From: Candidatus Uabimicrobium amorphum
Lineage (GTDB): Bacteria; Planctomycetota; Uabimicrobiia; Uabimicrobiales; Uabimicrobiaceae
Length of the DNA stretch: 64,000 nucleotides
Reading direction: 5' to 3'
NCBI RefSeq assembly: GCF_009002475.1
Contig: NZ_AP019860.1
Coordinates: forward strand, 8,429,547-8,493,546
The notes beneath the pieces are model-generated. The model made no database searches. It had not been told where the DNA came from and worked only from the letters and a program-made list of their open reading frames with translations. Position numbers and translations under genes: made by a program. Below, piece by piece: positions 33,725-43,305 of this stretch (its first letter is position 1; the number at the start of each line of letters is the position of its first letter).

Positions 33725-34939
33725 ATGGATTCCATACAACCAAAAAAAAGAATCATCATTTTAGATGTTTTGCGTGGTTTCGCTATATTGGGTATTTTAT
33801 TGATGAATATTCAGTCATTTGCCATGCCATCGATCGCCTACGACAATCCAATGTCTGCGGAAGATTTTTCGGGTATGAATATCGTAATGTGGGTCACACA
33901 TGCCCTCTTTGCCAACGGCAAATTTATGGCCATATTTTCGTTTCTCTTCGGGGCCAGCGTGCTACTTATCCTACAAAACGCGCAGAAAAAAAATCTTCGT
34001 GCAGGAAGACTGCACTACAAGCGTAATTTTTGGTTGCTTATGATTGGTCTATTTCACGCATATGTGATTTGGTTTGGTGATATCCTCGTGTGCTATGCAC
34101 TTTGTTCGTTTCTATTGTATTTTTGGCGCAATTCATCTCCGCGCAAATTGTTTGTCAGCGGTATTTGTGCGTTTGTCGTATACGCGTTGCTGTGTTCTCT
34201 ACTCTATATGGTGTTACTAGAAGTACCGCAAAGTGAAATCGCCGCGGAACGCGAAGTGTGGTCCGCAGGATGGCAAGAACAACAAGCCGAGGCGCGTGTA
34301 TGGCGTGAAGGTACGTGGGGAGAACAATTCGCACTCCGCGCATATTTTTCCATGGAAGTGCAAACAGTGTTGTTCGTCTACTACAGTTTGTGGTATGCAC
34401 TAGGATGGATGCTGATCGGCATGTCGGCGTATAAATCGGGTATTCTTCTCGGGCAACGTAGCAAACAGTTTTATCTACGTGCTGCGATCTATGGTTCTTT
34501 ATGTGGAACGACGATTGTTCTGTGGGGAATTATACACAAGTTACAACAAGCATTTGCTTTTGAGTATTGTATTACTCTCGGAACTTTGTGGAACTTGGTC
34601 GGTACTATTCCCTTAGCGCTTTCCTATGTGGCGATGATTATATTGTGGTGTCAGAGTAACTTCATCACTAAATTTCGCGACACTCTCTCTAGTGTGGGAC
34701 GTATGTCATTGACCAACTATTTTGGACAATCCATTATTTGCAGTTTCATTTTTTACTACCTGGGATTTTTTGGTGATCTTGTACGTTTCCAACAACTGAT
34801 TGTTGTAATACTCATTTGGATTGCACAAATCATTTTTTCTAAATTATGGCTGCAAAGGTTTACATTTGGCCCTTGTGAATACTTGTGGCGCTACATGACA
34901 TATGATATTGGTTTTCCGTGGAAGATAAAGAAGGAATAA
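33725..34939 (+). CDS. DUF418 family membrane protein (YeiB-like)
   Basis: A 404-residue polytopic membrane protein. The opening RIIILDVLRGFAILGILLMNI motif, the KFMAIFSFLFGA segment and the C-terminal GRMSLTNYFGQS followed by FGPCEYLWRYMTY are hallmarks of DUF418/DUF1624-related proteins, with about eight to ten helices. Relatives in the acyltransferase-like superfamily modify surface glycans, but no activity is established for DUF418. It begins 20 bp after the preceding gene with AGAGAGAAAAG before the ATG, so the two are likely co-transcribed. Confidence 0.88.
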   Translation: MDSIQPKKRIIILDVLRGFAILGILLMNIQSFAMPSIAYDNPMSAEDFSGMNIVMWVTHALFANGKFMAIFSFLFGASVLLILQNAQKKNLRAGRLHYKRNFWLLMIGLFHAYVIWFGDILVCYALCSFLLYFWRNSSPRKLFVSGICAFVVYALLCSLLYMVLLEVPQSEIAAEREVWSAGWQEQQAEARVWREGTWGEQFALRAYFSMEVQTVLFVYYSLWYALGWMLIGMSAYKSGILLGQRSKQFYLRAAIYGSLCGTTIVLWGIIHKLQQAFAFEYCITLGTLWNLVGTIPLALSYVAMIILWCQSNFITKFRDTLSSVGRMSLTNYFGQSIICSFIFYYLGFFGDLVRFQQLIVVILIWIAQIIFSKLWLQRFTFGPCEYLWRYMTYDIGFPWKIKKE

Positions 34940-35061
34940 AATCGTACATTTTTATTGTCGTTGTCGCCTTATAGATTCATTGCACAAATCAAAATTATAT
35001 TTATGTCGGAGGAGAGAAAATAGGTGTGTGAATATCTACATCTATCGTAATTTACAGGAAT

Positions 35062-35083
35062 GGGCGGACACTAGGTCCGCCCC
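35062..35083. repeat. GC-rich REP-like hairpin
   Basis: Stem GGGCGGAC/GTCCGCCC with loop ACTAG, flanked by CCCTAC. It is much richer in GC than its surroundings and matches a common dispersed repeat type in bacteria. It lies between the convergent DUF418 and SnoaL-like genes. Confidence 0.6.
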
Positions 35084-35132
35084 TACAACGCACATTGTAA
35101 AAGGTATAAATTTTATGCGGTTGCAAAAGAGG

Positions 35133-35681
35133 CTACTCTTTTTTCTTTGGTTGTTCCTTCTCTTGTGGTTTAGTCGCGGGCACAAATTCGCGAACCTTTT
35201 CGTTGCCTCGTGCATAGGTGACGGTGAATTGCATGTACGAAACTTTCCAACCGTCCTTGGTACGTTTGAGTTTGTGAACGTACGTTCCCCAAACTTCCCA
35301 CAAATCCGAACCGTTTTTCATTGGTAGTATATTGAGCGCGTAACCATGGGAAAAAACTTCGGCGTTGTCACCTTTGATGGTGACGCGATGGTTTGTACGC
35401 ATGTGCAAACTTTTCTTGTCAGAATATAGAGCGCGCTTCCATGCTCCAATCAAAACGTCGGCGGCGAGAGTCATAGGTTTTCCACCAACTAAAGAGGAGA
35501 AATCGACTTTGATGGTATCCAAAAAATATGAACGACACTCTTCCCACTTTTTTTCATCTACCGTGGTATCGATGGCATTGACCACTTTGATAATTTGCCA
35601 TTCGTCGTACATTTTTTTCATCTCATCACTTTGAGCGTACGCCGCAACACTAAATATTAAAAAGCAATACAAATATTTCAT
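35133..35681 (-). CDS. Secreted SnoaL/NTF2-like protein
   Basis: A 182-residue exported protein: signal peptide MKYLYCFLIFSVAAYA, then an NTF2/SnoaL-like fold of about 140 residues (IIKVVNAIDTTVDEKKWEECRSYF; MRTNHRVTIKGDNAEVFSHGYA; a closing GWKVSYMQFTVTYARGN), and a lysine- and glutamate-rich tail (KPQEKEQPKKKE). SnoaL-like folds serve as small enzymes or binding proteins; the pocket residues do not point to one activity. It stands alone. Confidence 0.82.
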   Translation of the reverse strand: MKYLYCFLIFSVAAYAQSDEMKKMYDEWQIIKVVNAIDTTVDEKKWEECRSYFLDTIKVDFSSLVGGKPMTLAADVLIGAWKRALYSDKKSLHMRTNHRVTIKGDNAEVFSHGYALNILPMKNGSDLWEVWGTYVHKLKRTKDGWKVSYMQFTVTYARGNEKVREFVPATKPQEKEQPKKKE

Positions 35682-35828
35682 GACATTTCCTTACTAGCAA
35701 ACAGACTTATGTACCCATTACGATGTCATCTATTGTAGCACGAATTATTGTTGGCGAAAACCACTAAAGTGACGTATCTCAATTGCAGCCTGATATGTAA
35801 ATCAGGCCGCTAAAATATTGCGCTAAAA

Positions 35829-36956
35829 CTACATATCTTCCAGAGTGATCTCTAACTCTCTCATGTATGTGATCACGTCGCGAATGTCATCGGTAAACAT
35901 TCCTTTTTCGCGTCCGCGATTGTCAAAACGTCGCAACGCCATTAAATCGTCGTAGTACTCGCTACGTACCAAGCGTTGCCGATGGCGATGTCCTAGTGTT
36001 CCCTTTTGCATCTTAAGCGCATCCATGTGATGGCGAATTAAAAATAGTGTACGCGGTGAAACATATGGTTCCAAAATTTGCGCAGCTATTTCGGCGTGAT
36101 GTTTTTTATCAATCGCTTTTCCGACATCATGGAGAAGAGCCGCTTGTAAAAACTCCAAATCGTATCCATATCCCTCGCGACGTGCTAATTCGAATACCTG
36201 TAGACTGTGGTAAAGAACATCGCCTTCAGGATGGTATTTTCCACCATTGACGTCTTGCAATGGTACGAGTAATGACTTGAACATCTCGTAGTTGTCAACT
36301 ACTTCACTACTATACTTCTCACATTCTATCGTAACGTCAATTTGTGGGTATTCTCGGTCGATAAGTTGTGTCAATTCATCGATAGTTGCCGTGGGCATAA
36401 ATTCCCCGGTAATCGAACATTTAAAACGATATTTTAGGTAATCTAAAGTATATATGCTCATTTCCACTTCAAAAAGTCCGTGGAGATGTATATGAGTAAA
36501 AATTCGTTCGACATTGTATTTTACCACGCGTTTACGCTCGACCTCATACACGAGGTTTTCTTGGTCTAGAATTTGTGTAATGAGTGATACATTGCGTGTA
36601 AAAAGATGAAGGTCAATGTCTGAATTTTTACGTATGTGGCCTGTGAGAGTACTACCGATGAGTTTTGGATGAAAATCCTGTAACTGTCTCATGAGAGACA
36701 GTGCATACAAACGCATGGTTTTTAAATTTTCAATGCGTTTTTCACCTTCATAAAGGTTTGCCTGGCGCAAAATTTCATGACGAATTTCAGTATTGGAAGG
36801 TAATTGGGATTGACGCTCATCAATATTTATTTGACGCGCAGCTTTCATTTTTGCAGTAAAATATTGGGCTTCCCCTTCGACATACATCATTTTTGCCGCT
36901 TCTAGAGTGATTGCCCGACGAACTTTGTTGTTTCTTTTTTGTTTCCTTTTCATCAT
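35829..36956 (-). CDS. Nucleotidyltransferase-HD domain protein
   Basis: A protein of about 375 residues. The N-terminal ~85 residues are basic and helical. A nucleotidyltransferase domain follows with GSTLTGHIRKNSDIDLHLF near residue 105, a slightly altered GS..G...SDIDL motif. The C-terminal part is an HD domain with HSLQVFELARREGYGYDLEFLQAALLHDVGKA and H...HH motifs. The order resembles tRNA nucleotidyltransferase-phosphohydrolases, but the core CCA-adding motifs are not evident. It may be a cyclic-nucleotide or signal-nucleotide enzyme. The start is uncertain (GTG at 36971 or ATG at 36956). Confidence 0.8.
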   Translation of the reverse strand: MMKRKQKRNNKVRRAITLEAAKMMYVEGEAQYFTAKMKAARQINIDERQSQLPSNTEIRHEILRQANLYEGEKRIENLKTMRLYALSLMRQLQDFHPKLIGSTLTGHIRKNSDIDLHLFTRNVSLITQILDQENLVYEVERKRVVKYNVERIFTHIHLHGLFEVEMSIYTLDYLKYRFKCSITGEFMPTATIDELTQLIDREYPQIDVTIECEKYSSEVVDNYEMFKSLLVPLQDVNGGKYHPEGDVLYHSLQVFELARREGYGYDLEFLQAALLHDVGKAIDKKHHAEIAAQILEPYVSPRTLFLIRHHMDALKMQKGTLGHRHRQRLVRSEYYDDLMALRRFDNRGREKGMFTDDIRDVITYMRELEITLEDM

Positions 36957-36971
36957 TAAGTATGTTGCCAC

Positions 36972-37234
36972 GCCACGCAGTAGCGCAGCTTTCCTTGTGT
37001 AATAACTTTGGTTTTACTTACAGTCGTAAATCGACTGCCAATAGAGTTGTTTGTAAAACGATTTGGATGTTTATCAAACTATTTCAATGATAACAATAAA
37101 TATCTCCACTGCAAGAATTTAAGTTATTTTCTCCTGTAAAAACTCACAACTCCAATTTTACACTTTGAAAGTGCGGTCACATAACTATAATATGATGACT
37201 TACCATATATATAAATACGTCAACAGGAGAAAAA
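36972..37234. other. Gene-free gap between divergent genes
   Basis: An AT-rich 263-base interval between the leftward nucleotidyltransferase-HD gene and the rightward hydrolase gene. I see no convincing RNA or repeat; promoters for both genes must lie here but no pair of boxes is clear. Confidence 0.5.
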
Positions 37235-37747
37235 ATGTCCTCGATTGTTTATTTTGCCCACGGCAAAGAAAGTGGCCCATGGGGCAGCAAAATTTCGCGT
37301 CTTGCGGAAATTTCCAAAGAATATTCTTACGCTGTAGAAAGTCCTGATTACACATTTTCCAAAAACGGTGACGAACGCACACAGCATTTTCTACAAAATG
37401 TATATAAAGACACGTATGAAAATGTCGTACTGGTTGGTTCTAGTATGGGAGGATATGTGGCAACGGTTGCCGCGCAAACCATAAAGCCCACCGCACTATT
37501 TTTAATGGCTCCCGCACTATACATGCCCAACTACTTTCAAAAACAAACATATAGTCCACAAACTGCACATATTAGTATTGTGCACGGTTGGCATGACGAT
37601 ATTGTTCCGGTCGACAATAGCATACGTTTTGCGCGTAAACACCACTGTGCTCTACATGTTTTAGACAGCGATCATCGTTTAATAAGCGCTATTGACCAAA
37701 TAGCACAATTATATCGCAATTTTTTGGATAACATTCCTTCGAAGTAG
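37235..37747 (+). CDS. Alpha/beta hydrolase, YqiA/UPF0227-like
   Basis: A small 170-residue cytoplasmic hydrolase with no signal peptide. VYFAHGKESGPWGSKI carries the oxyanion HGK, VVLVGSSMGGYVA has the nucleophile serine in GSSMGG, and IVHGWHDDIVP plus a late DSDHRL give the Asp and His of the triad. This matches the small esterases of the YqiA type. CAGGAGAAAAA precedes the ATG. Substrate unknown. Confidence 0.85.
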   Translation: MSSIVYFAHGKESGPWGSKISRLAEISKEYSYAVESPDYTFSKNGDERTQHFLQNVYKDTYENVVLVGSSMGGYVATVAAQTIKPTALFLMAPALYMPNYFQKQTYSPQTAHISIVHGWHDDIVPVDNSIRFARKHHCALHVLDSDHRLISAIDQIAQLYRNFLDNIPSK

Positions 37748-37870
37748 AGAGTTTTGTATTTTTTTACCCACATTTTTTCATTGACTTAGCAACAAAAACA
37801 AAGTACTCTGTATTGCAAAGTATATTTTTTACTTACAATTTTATCACAGAACTATTATCTTATCTTAAGT

Positions 37871-38476
37871 ATGAAAATGAACAAAAACGAAATAGTACAA
37901 AATATTAATTATATCAAAAACGTAATATCGTCTTCGACAGAGTATACCAACCTATCGGGAAAAGCGAGTATTTTAAGTGGCATGGTTGCCGTTAGTGGTT
38001 ATTTTGCAACACAATATTTGGCAGGGCCAAACGTATTCTCACAACAAATAGATTATTTTCACCCTTTTGTTGTCGTATGGCTTATGGTATTTTTACTGGC
38101 GATAACCCTTAACATTATTTTTATCAAACGCAAAGCAAAAACAACTGGACAACCTGCGTGGTCACGCCTTGCAAGAATGATTTTTGATGCCATTTTTCCC
38201 GCAATTGTGGTGGGGGCATTGTTGACTCTTTATTGCATTAACAATAATTCTCCGCAATGGATTCCCATTGTCTGGATGGGAATGTATGGTTTAGGAGTGT
38301 GGTGCGCTAGCTTGTTTTCAGTAAAAGCGGTACGCTTTCTGGGTGCTTCTTTTATTATCACAGCAATGTTGTGCTTGTTTTTTTTACAGCAGTACGCAAT
38401 GTTGATGTTAGCAATATCATTTGGCGGATATCATATTGTATATGGCGTATGGTTGTATTGTAAATATGGCGACTAA
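37871..38476 (+). CDS. Four- to five-helix membrane protein paired with a winged-helix regulator
   Basis: A 201-residue inner-membrane protein of unknown function with five hydrophobic stretches (for example MVAVSGYFATQYLAG, VVWLMVFLLAITLNIIFI, FLGASFIITAMLCLFFLQQYAMLML). Its 3' end overlaps the start of a winged-helix regulator gene by 11 bp, a pairing repeatedly seen for this regulator family. It may sense a membrane signal or be the regulated target. The start could be the first ATG or the one two codons later. Confidence 0.75.
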   Translation: MKMNKNEIVQNINYIKNVISSSTEYTNLSGKASILSGMVAVSGYFATQYLAGPNVFSQQIDYFHPFVVVWLMVFLLAITLNIIFIKRKAKTTGQPAWSRLARMIFDAIFPAIVVGALLTLYCINNNSPQWIPIVWMGMYGLGVWCASLFSVKAVRFLGASFIITAMLCLFFLQQYAMLMLAISFGGYHIVYGVWLYCKYGD

Positions 38477-38798
38477 AAATATGAGCGATGATGTAATACA
38501 GTTAGATCAACTTTTGGAGCTAGACAAAGTAATTCACGAACGAGTACGTCTGGGAATTATGTCAGCTTTGTCTGCCTCCAAAAAATTGACGTTTAACGAT
38601 ATAAAGCAAGTCCTAAAAGCAACTGATGGTAACTTGGGAATGCATCTACGCATGCTGGAAAAGCATGAGTATATCGAAGTCGAAAAAAAATTTGTAGGAC
38701 GCAAACCTCAAACCAGTTACCAAATTTCAGAAAAAGGACAAAAAGCTTTTCGTCACTACATTTGTATTATCGAAAAGTTGGTATCTGAATTAAAGTAG
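38466..38798 (+). CDS. Winged-helix transcriptional regulator (HTH_34-like)
   Basis: About 110 residues, a single winged-helix DNA-binding domain: LDKVIHERVRLGIMSALSASKKLTFNDIKQVL, then the recognition helix region TDGNLGMHLRMLEKHEYI, and the wing KKFVGRKPQTSYQISEKGQKAF. This pattern fits PF13601-type regulators. It has no effector domain, so signal input probably comes through the adjoining membrane protein or through dimer changes. The frame is open from 38421, but ATG at 38466 or 38481 is more likely. It is followed 7 bp later by uppS on the same strand. Confidence 0.82.
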   Translation: MATKNMSDDVIQLDQLLELDKVIHERVRLGIMSALSASKKLTFNDIKQVLKATDGNLGMHLRMLEKHEYIEVEKKFVGRKPQTSYQISEKGQKAFRHYICIIEKLVSELK

Positions 38799-38805
38799 GG
38801 ATGAA

Positions 38806-39564
38806 ATGAACGATAAAGAAATAGAGAATATTCCCCGTCACATAGCGATTATAATGGACGGTAACGGACGCTGGGCTCAGGCAAAAAAACGACCGCGTAT
38901 CATGGGTCACCAACAAGGTGCAAAGGTAGTGGAAAAAATCTCTCGAGAATGTGCGCATCTAGGAGTAGAACAACTTACCTTGTACACCTTTTCAGAAGAA
39001 AACTGGCAACGCCCGGTGGATGAAGTGCAATACTTAATGAATTTACTAAAAAGGTTTTTGAGAAAAGAGCGCAAAAATTTAGTGGAGAACAACATCCGTT
39101 TTTGTGCCATAGGCGACCTAGAGCGTCTACCAAAAGATGTACAACATGAATTGCAAAAATCTATTGACGTAAGTTACAACAACGATGGAATGAAATTGTG
39201 CCTTGCCCTATCTTATGGCAGTAGATCAGAAATTGTAGATGCGACAAAAAAAATTGCCGCACAAGTGGCAAAAGGAGAAATTAACATCGAAGATATCAAC
39301 CACCAACTTTTTGCACAAAACCTTTACCAACCAAACATGCAAGATCCTGATTTACTCATCCGCACTGGCGGAGATATGCGCGTCTCGAACTTTTTATTGT
39401 GGCAAATATCTTACAGTGAATTGTGGGTAACACACACAATGTGGCCGGACTTCGCCAAAGAAGATCTACTACAAGCCATTCAAAGCTACAGTACGCGCGA
39501 ACGCCGTTTCGGTAAAATTTCCGCTCAAGTAAAAGAAAATCACCGCAAGATTATTCCAGGCTAG
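38806..39564 (+). CDS. uppS: Isoprenyl transferase, undecaprenyl diphosphate synthase
   Basis: Cis-prenyltransferase making the C55 lipid carrier for peptidoglycan and surface glycans. The 252-residue protein has IAIIMDGNGRWA with the metal-site Asp, the GH...G.. region RIMGHQQGAK, TLYTFSEENWQRP, LCLALSYGSR and the closing RTGGDMRVSNFLLWQISYSELW (usually RTGGExRxSNFLLWQ; here Asp replaces Glu at that position). GGGATGAA precedes the ATG. It may be co-transcribed with the two upstream genes. A bidirectional terminator follows. Confidence 0.94.
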   Translation: MNDKEIENIPRHIAIIMDGNGRWAQAKKRPRIMGHQQGAKVVEKISRECAHLGVEQLTLYTFSEENWQRPVDEVQYLMNLLKRFLRKERKNLVENNIRFCAIGDLERLPKDVQHELQKSIDVSYNNDGMKLCLALSYGSRSEIVDATKKIAAQVAKGEINIEDINHQLFAQNLYQPNMQDPDLLIRTGGDMRVSNFLLWQISYSELWVTHTMWPDFAKEDLLQAIQSYSTRERRFGKISAQVKENHRKIIPG

Positions 39565-39595
39565 GACATGTCATCTAGCTTGGTGATACCAATAA

Positions 39596-39620
39596 AAAAG
39601 CGGCAAAATTCGCCGCTTTT
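39596..39620. terminator. Bidirectional terminator between uppS and the kinase gene
   Basis: A 9-bp stem AAAAGCGGC/GCCGCTTTT with a 7-base loop, with A- and T-runs on both sides, between convergent genes. Confidence 0.8.
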
Positions 39621-39634
39621 ACTACACCTAGTCG

Positions 39635-42600
39635 CTACTCACCTTTGATATATTCAAAAAACTTATCCCTGATTTTGTTTGGCCATAAATTTTTTGCCTG
39701 GGTAGATTTTTTGGTAAAATAATTGGCAAAGTTTTCAAACTGCAACCTATTCAAATCAAACAAAAACATACGCGCCTTACTTGTCGGAAACGCCGCATAG
39801 CGCCAATCACTACAAAGATTGCCACCGTTGTTCTTGTTATATCCCGAAAAAATCGGAAAGAGATGTTCCGTTTTTATCAAATACACGTATGTGTCTACAG
39901 ATGTAAAGATCGCCAACATCTTCCCGTCAGGAGAAAAAGACAACTGATATTTTTTTCCAGGTACTGAAATCAACTGTTGTTGCCACCCATCTTTCCCTTC
40001 AGTAACTAGGTACAACTCTCCCTCTTGCCCGGTGATTGCGAACATTGCATTTTCACTCTGTGGGCACCAAGCAGCGATTTCGAAAACATTTTTCCCCTCC
40101 TGCAACGAGGATTTAAACAAAGTAGTTCCTTTACTATTTATAACGGAAAACAAATTCATTTCTTGGCATACAACAATCAAATCGCGCGTCGGATGCCTCT
40201 GTAGAGAATGAATTTTACGTGTAAGGTGACATATTTTTTGCACTTCTCCTTTGGAATACTTCCACAGTGCATGCCCCCGAGAGAAGTACAAATCATTATT
40301 TTTTGCGAACATCAAGCTGCGAATTTCTTCATTTCCTTGCTCGACAGACCAACTTTTAACAGCCTTTCCCTTTACTTTTACCCCATCAACTATTTTATGA
40401 CTCGTTTGTATGTTCAGTTGCGAGAGTTTACTGCTTTCGATCATAATAATGTACTGCCTACGCAGTTTTTTATTGTGTACCGCAACCGCCACCCATTTGT
40501 TATCATCGCTTACTTTCACATCCCACACCGACACGAGAAAACTGAAGGTAAGAAAATTTTCATAACGATTTTCGCGTTTATACCAAATGGATAATCCTTT
40601 ATGCCACTGGAAAATGATGGCCTCTACCTCATTGTTCTTTTTGATAAAAATGCACGGTTTTGAGGACATGTATTTTTCATTAAAAATTTGACGTGTCACT
40701 AAGTTATATGTGGAAAGAGTATTACGACTAGGGTGTAATATTTTTTGAATCACAAACGGCATTTTCCATCGTTGCACATAGAACTTTTTCTTTGATTTTC
40801 CCTGTTGCTTTTCTTGTTTTTTCTCCTCGATCGCCACAACAACGATAAGTTCCTCTCTGCCTTTATCATAACGTGCATAATAGACATGCGGCTGGTGATA
40901 AATTGTCTGCTTGCTAAACGAATCACGTAAATAAAAATGATTTTCTTTATCCAAAGTAAAAAAGAAATGCTCATTGATAAAAGATATTTTTTTGACTTGG
41001 TTATACGTTTGTCGGCGGTGCATAACATGCGCCGTAAATTTGGGGCGTAAGGTCACATAGTTAATAAGCCCTGTATCTGTTCCCCAAAGTAAAAGATTAC
41101 CGTTAGGACTCATCTCACTACACGCCAACCCCTCTGAAGGAATAGATGAAAAAATATACGGCTGTATCCTTGTAGATTTTGCGTCATAACGTTCTAGTTT
41201 TTGGCCAGTGTAAATGTATAGTTGATGATCTTTCCACACCGGGAATAGCTTACGCCGATAACGACCGACTTTGCGACTTTTTTGCGTTTTTATATGGTAC
41301 ACATAGTATCCGTCATCGTGAACGCAAAACGATACATACTGACTATCAGGCGAGAAGTCTAAATTTGTCGCTTTATTTTTCCCTTTTAATTTACACAGCT
41401 CTCTTATGATTTTATTTTCATGTGTATCGATAAGAGATGCTCCACCGTCAAGATCACAGTACGCCAAAAATCGCGAGTCATTCGAAAACTTAGCGTCTAC
41501 ACGCCCTAGTTTAGTTTCGACTCGTTTGATTTCTTGCTTTAGTTGCGTATCGTAAACGCTGCAATATTGACGTTGCCTATCTACCTCCGTTTCTCGAAAA
41601 AGTACGGCGAGATATTTTCCATTGGGGGAAAAGTAAAAATTATTGCAGTACGCCACTAGACGATTTTTTTCTATTAGAATCGGAGCCTTGTGTTGTCGTT
41701 CATTATTGCGCACAAAGTACATTTTTTGTTCTTTGCTAGTAATCGCGATATCGTTGAATGTCGATATTTCCACTTGATAAATATCTTCCACATGAGGAAT
41801 AGGCACTGAGGACGTAATTTTTGGTAAACTCGGCATCACAAAGTAGCGCATTATGCTACGAGTGCTATCGAAAAAGTCTTCCATACTTTCCACTTTGCGA
41901 ACAAGTATCTCGCGGTAGTCATTATTTAACTTTTTTTCCACATCGCGATATTTCTCCTCTATGTCTTCGAGAATAGAATGCATACCTTTTGAGGACGAGT
42001 ATTTTTCATAAAACTGCATCAATTTACTCTTTGTCGTTGTCGTATAGTCTCCAAACGACGCCACTTCTTTGTCTTTGGCTTTTTCTAACTGATTATTGGC
42101 ATCATTCAACTTTTGAGTGGCATCATTCAACTTTTGAGTGGCATCATCCAACTTTTGATTCACATTGATAAAAACAAGAGTTAACAATAGGGCCAAGACA
42201 GCGAGTCCTGCTGCAATTTTGTTTTTCTTGAGCCACATCACAGATTTTTTCGCTATTCCTGGAGGTTTTGTTTTTGTGGGTTTTCGATCGATCACACATT
42301 GTAGCTCTTCGCATAAAAATTGTACGGAATGAATGCGATTGACGGTTTTTTTCTCCAAACACTTTAGACAAATAACTTCGATATCACTTTCCTTACCCAC
42401 TTTACTGTTCACCCGCGACGGCCGAATGGGATTTGTGTGGGAAACTTGAAATAAAATTTCAATCATGTTCTCCCCGGTAAAAGGGGGAAATCCTGTCAAA
42501 ATTTCATAGAGAATAACACCAAGGGCGTATGTATCACAACTCGCCCCGGCCTTTTGCCCTTGCATCACCTCTGGTGCAATATATTTTGGTGTACCTATAA

Positions 42601-43285
42601 TGTCCCCTGTTTTTGTCATATTTTCCGTAGTGTCTAAATTTCGTGCTAAACCAAAGTCGAGAATAACCGGGACACCTTCTTCAGAGACAATAATATTCGC
42701 AGGTTTTAAATCGCGGTGGATGATATTGTTTTCATGAGCATAGGCCACTCCCCGACACACTTCGACGAAAGTTTGCAATTTTTCTTTCAGAGGGATCTTT
42801 TGCGAAATGTACTCGTCAAAGGGAATACCTTTGATGTAGTCCATAGAAAAATAGTAAAGGTGATTGCTTTGTGCATCGACAAAACTATTGAGTTCTTTAA
42901 TGCCGATGATGTTGGGATGTTTGAGTTTGGCAATAGACTGCGCTTCGGTGATGAACCTTTTGGTACTATGATCATCCATTCCCTGGTCTAAGCGAATAAA
43001 CTTTACCGCACATTCATATTTCAAAAAGGTATCGCGGGCATGGTACACCACTCCCATACCACCACGCCCAAGTTCGCGAATAATTTCAAATTTACCTATT
43101 TTCTTTGTACTGCTCACCGAAAATATCTTGGTCAATTGTTGCGCGTCATACCAATTTGTCTGATCACAGGAAGCCACGCATACTTCATCCATTTTCTGAT
43201 CACGTACAAACGATTGTATTTGCGCTGGGGAATACGGTCCATATTGCTTTTGTTGCTTTTTGTTATATATATACCACGAGTCCAT
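39635..43285 (-). CDS. GYF-domain Ser/Thr kinase with membrane helix and WD40-like propeller (copy 1)
   Basis: A 1216-residue signalling protein. Domains in order: GYF_2/DUF4339-like domain (residues about 1-55, SWYIYNK...YGPYSPAQIQSFV); Hanks kinase about 63-330 with GRGGMGVVY, CAVKF, HRDLKPAN, DFGLA and APEVM, all intact; one membrane helix about 355-373 (AAGLAVLALLLTLVF); a coiled coil with three exact or near KLNDATQ heptads; and an extracytoplasmic beta-propeller of WD40/PD40 type over the last ~750 residues (FSPNGKYLAV, FSPDSQYVSF, FSPDGKMLAI). A cytoplasmic kinase coupled to an outer sensor is the likely layout. It follows copy 2 by 20 bp. Confidence 0.92.
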   Translation of the reverse strand: MDSWYIYNKKQQKQYGPYSPAQIQSFVRDQKMDEVCVASCDQTNWYDAQQLTKIFSVSSTKKIGKFEIIRELGRGGMGVVYHARDTFLKYECAVKFIRLDQGMDDHSTKRFITEAQSIAKLKHPNIIGIKELNSFVDAQSNHLYYFSMDYIKGIPFDEYISQKIPLKEKLQTFVEVCRGVAYAHENNIIHRDLKPANIIVSEEGVPVILDFGLARNLDTTENMTKTGDIIGTPKYIAPEVMQGQKAGASCDTYALGVILYEILTGFPPFTGENMIEILFQVSHTNPIRPSRVNSKVGKESDIEVICLKCLEKKTVNRIHSVQFLCEELQCVIDRKPTKTKPPGIAKKSVMWLKKNKIAAGLAVLALLLTLVFINVNQKLDDATQKLNDATQKLNDANNQLEKAKDKEVASFGDYTTTTKSKLMQFYEKYSSSKGMHSILEDIEEKYRDVEKKLNNDYREILVRKVESMEDFFDSTRSIMRYFVMPSLPKITSSVPIPHVEDIYQVEISTFNDIAITSKEQKMYFVRNNERQHKAPILIEKNRLVAYCNNFYFSPNGKYLAVLFRETEVDRQRQYCSVYDTQLKQEIKRVETKLGRVDAKFSNDSRFLAYCDLDGGASLIDTHENKIIRELCKLKGKNKATNLDFSPDSQYVSFCVHDDGYYVYHIKTQKSRKVGRYRRKLFPVWKDHQLYIYTGQKLERYDAKSTRIQPYIFSSIPSEGLACSEMSPNGNLLLWGTDTGLINYVTLRPKFTAHVMHRRQTYNQVKKISFINEHFFFTLDKENHFYLRDSFSKQTIYHQPHVYYARYDKGREELIVVVAIEEKKQEKQQGKSKKKFYVQRWKMPFVIQKILHPSRNTLSTYNLVTRQIFNEKYMSSKPCIFIKKNNEVEAIIFQWHKGLSIWYKRENRYENFLTFSFLVSVWDVKVSDDNKWVAVAVHNKKLRRQYIIMIESSKLSQLNIQTSHKIVDGVKVKGKAVKSWSVEQGNEEIRSLMFAKNNDLYFSRGHALWKYSKGEVQKICHLTRKIHSLQRHPTRDLIVVCQEMNLFSVINSKGTTLFKSSLQEGKNVFEIAAWCPQSENAMFAITGQEGELYLVTEGKDGWQQQLISVPGKKYQLSFSPDGKMLAIFTSVDTYVYLIKTEHLFPIFSGYNKNNGGNLCSDWRYAAFPTSKARMFLFDLNRLQFENFANYFTKKSTQAKNLWPNKIRDKFFEYIKGE

Positions 43286-43305
43286 AATCGCTTCACCTAA
43301 TGTTG

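Noticed and set aside
34980..35327. A 115-codon rightward frame opposite the SnoaL-like gene.
   Set aside because: It is antisense to a gene with a signal peptide and family motifs, and includes the REP-like hairpin.
42061..42175. Short direct repeats (GTGGCATCATTCAACTTTTGA) considered as a CRISPR-like or regulatory array.
   Set aside because: They encode the KLNDATQ heptads of the kinase coiled coil, in frame, and have no spacers.
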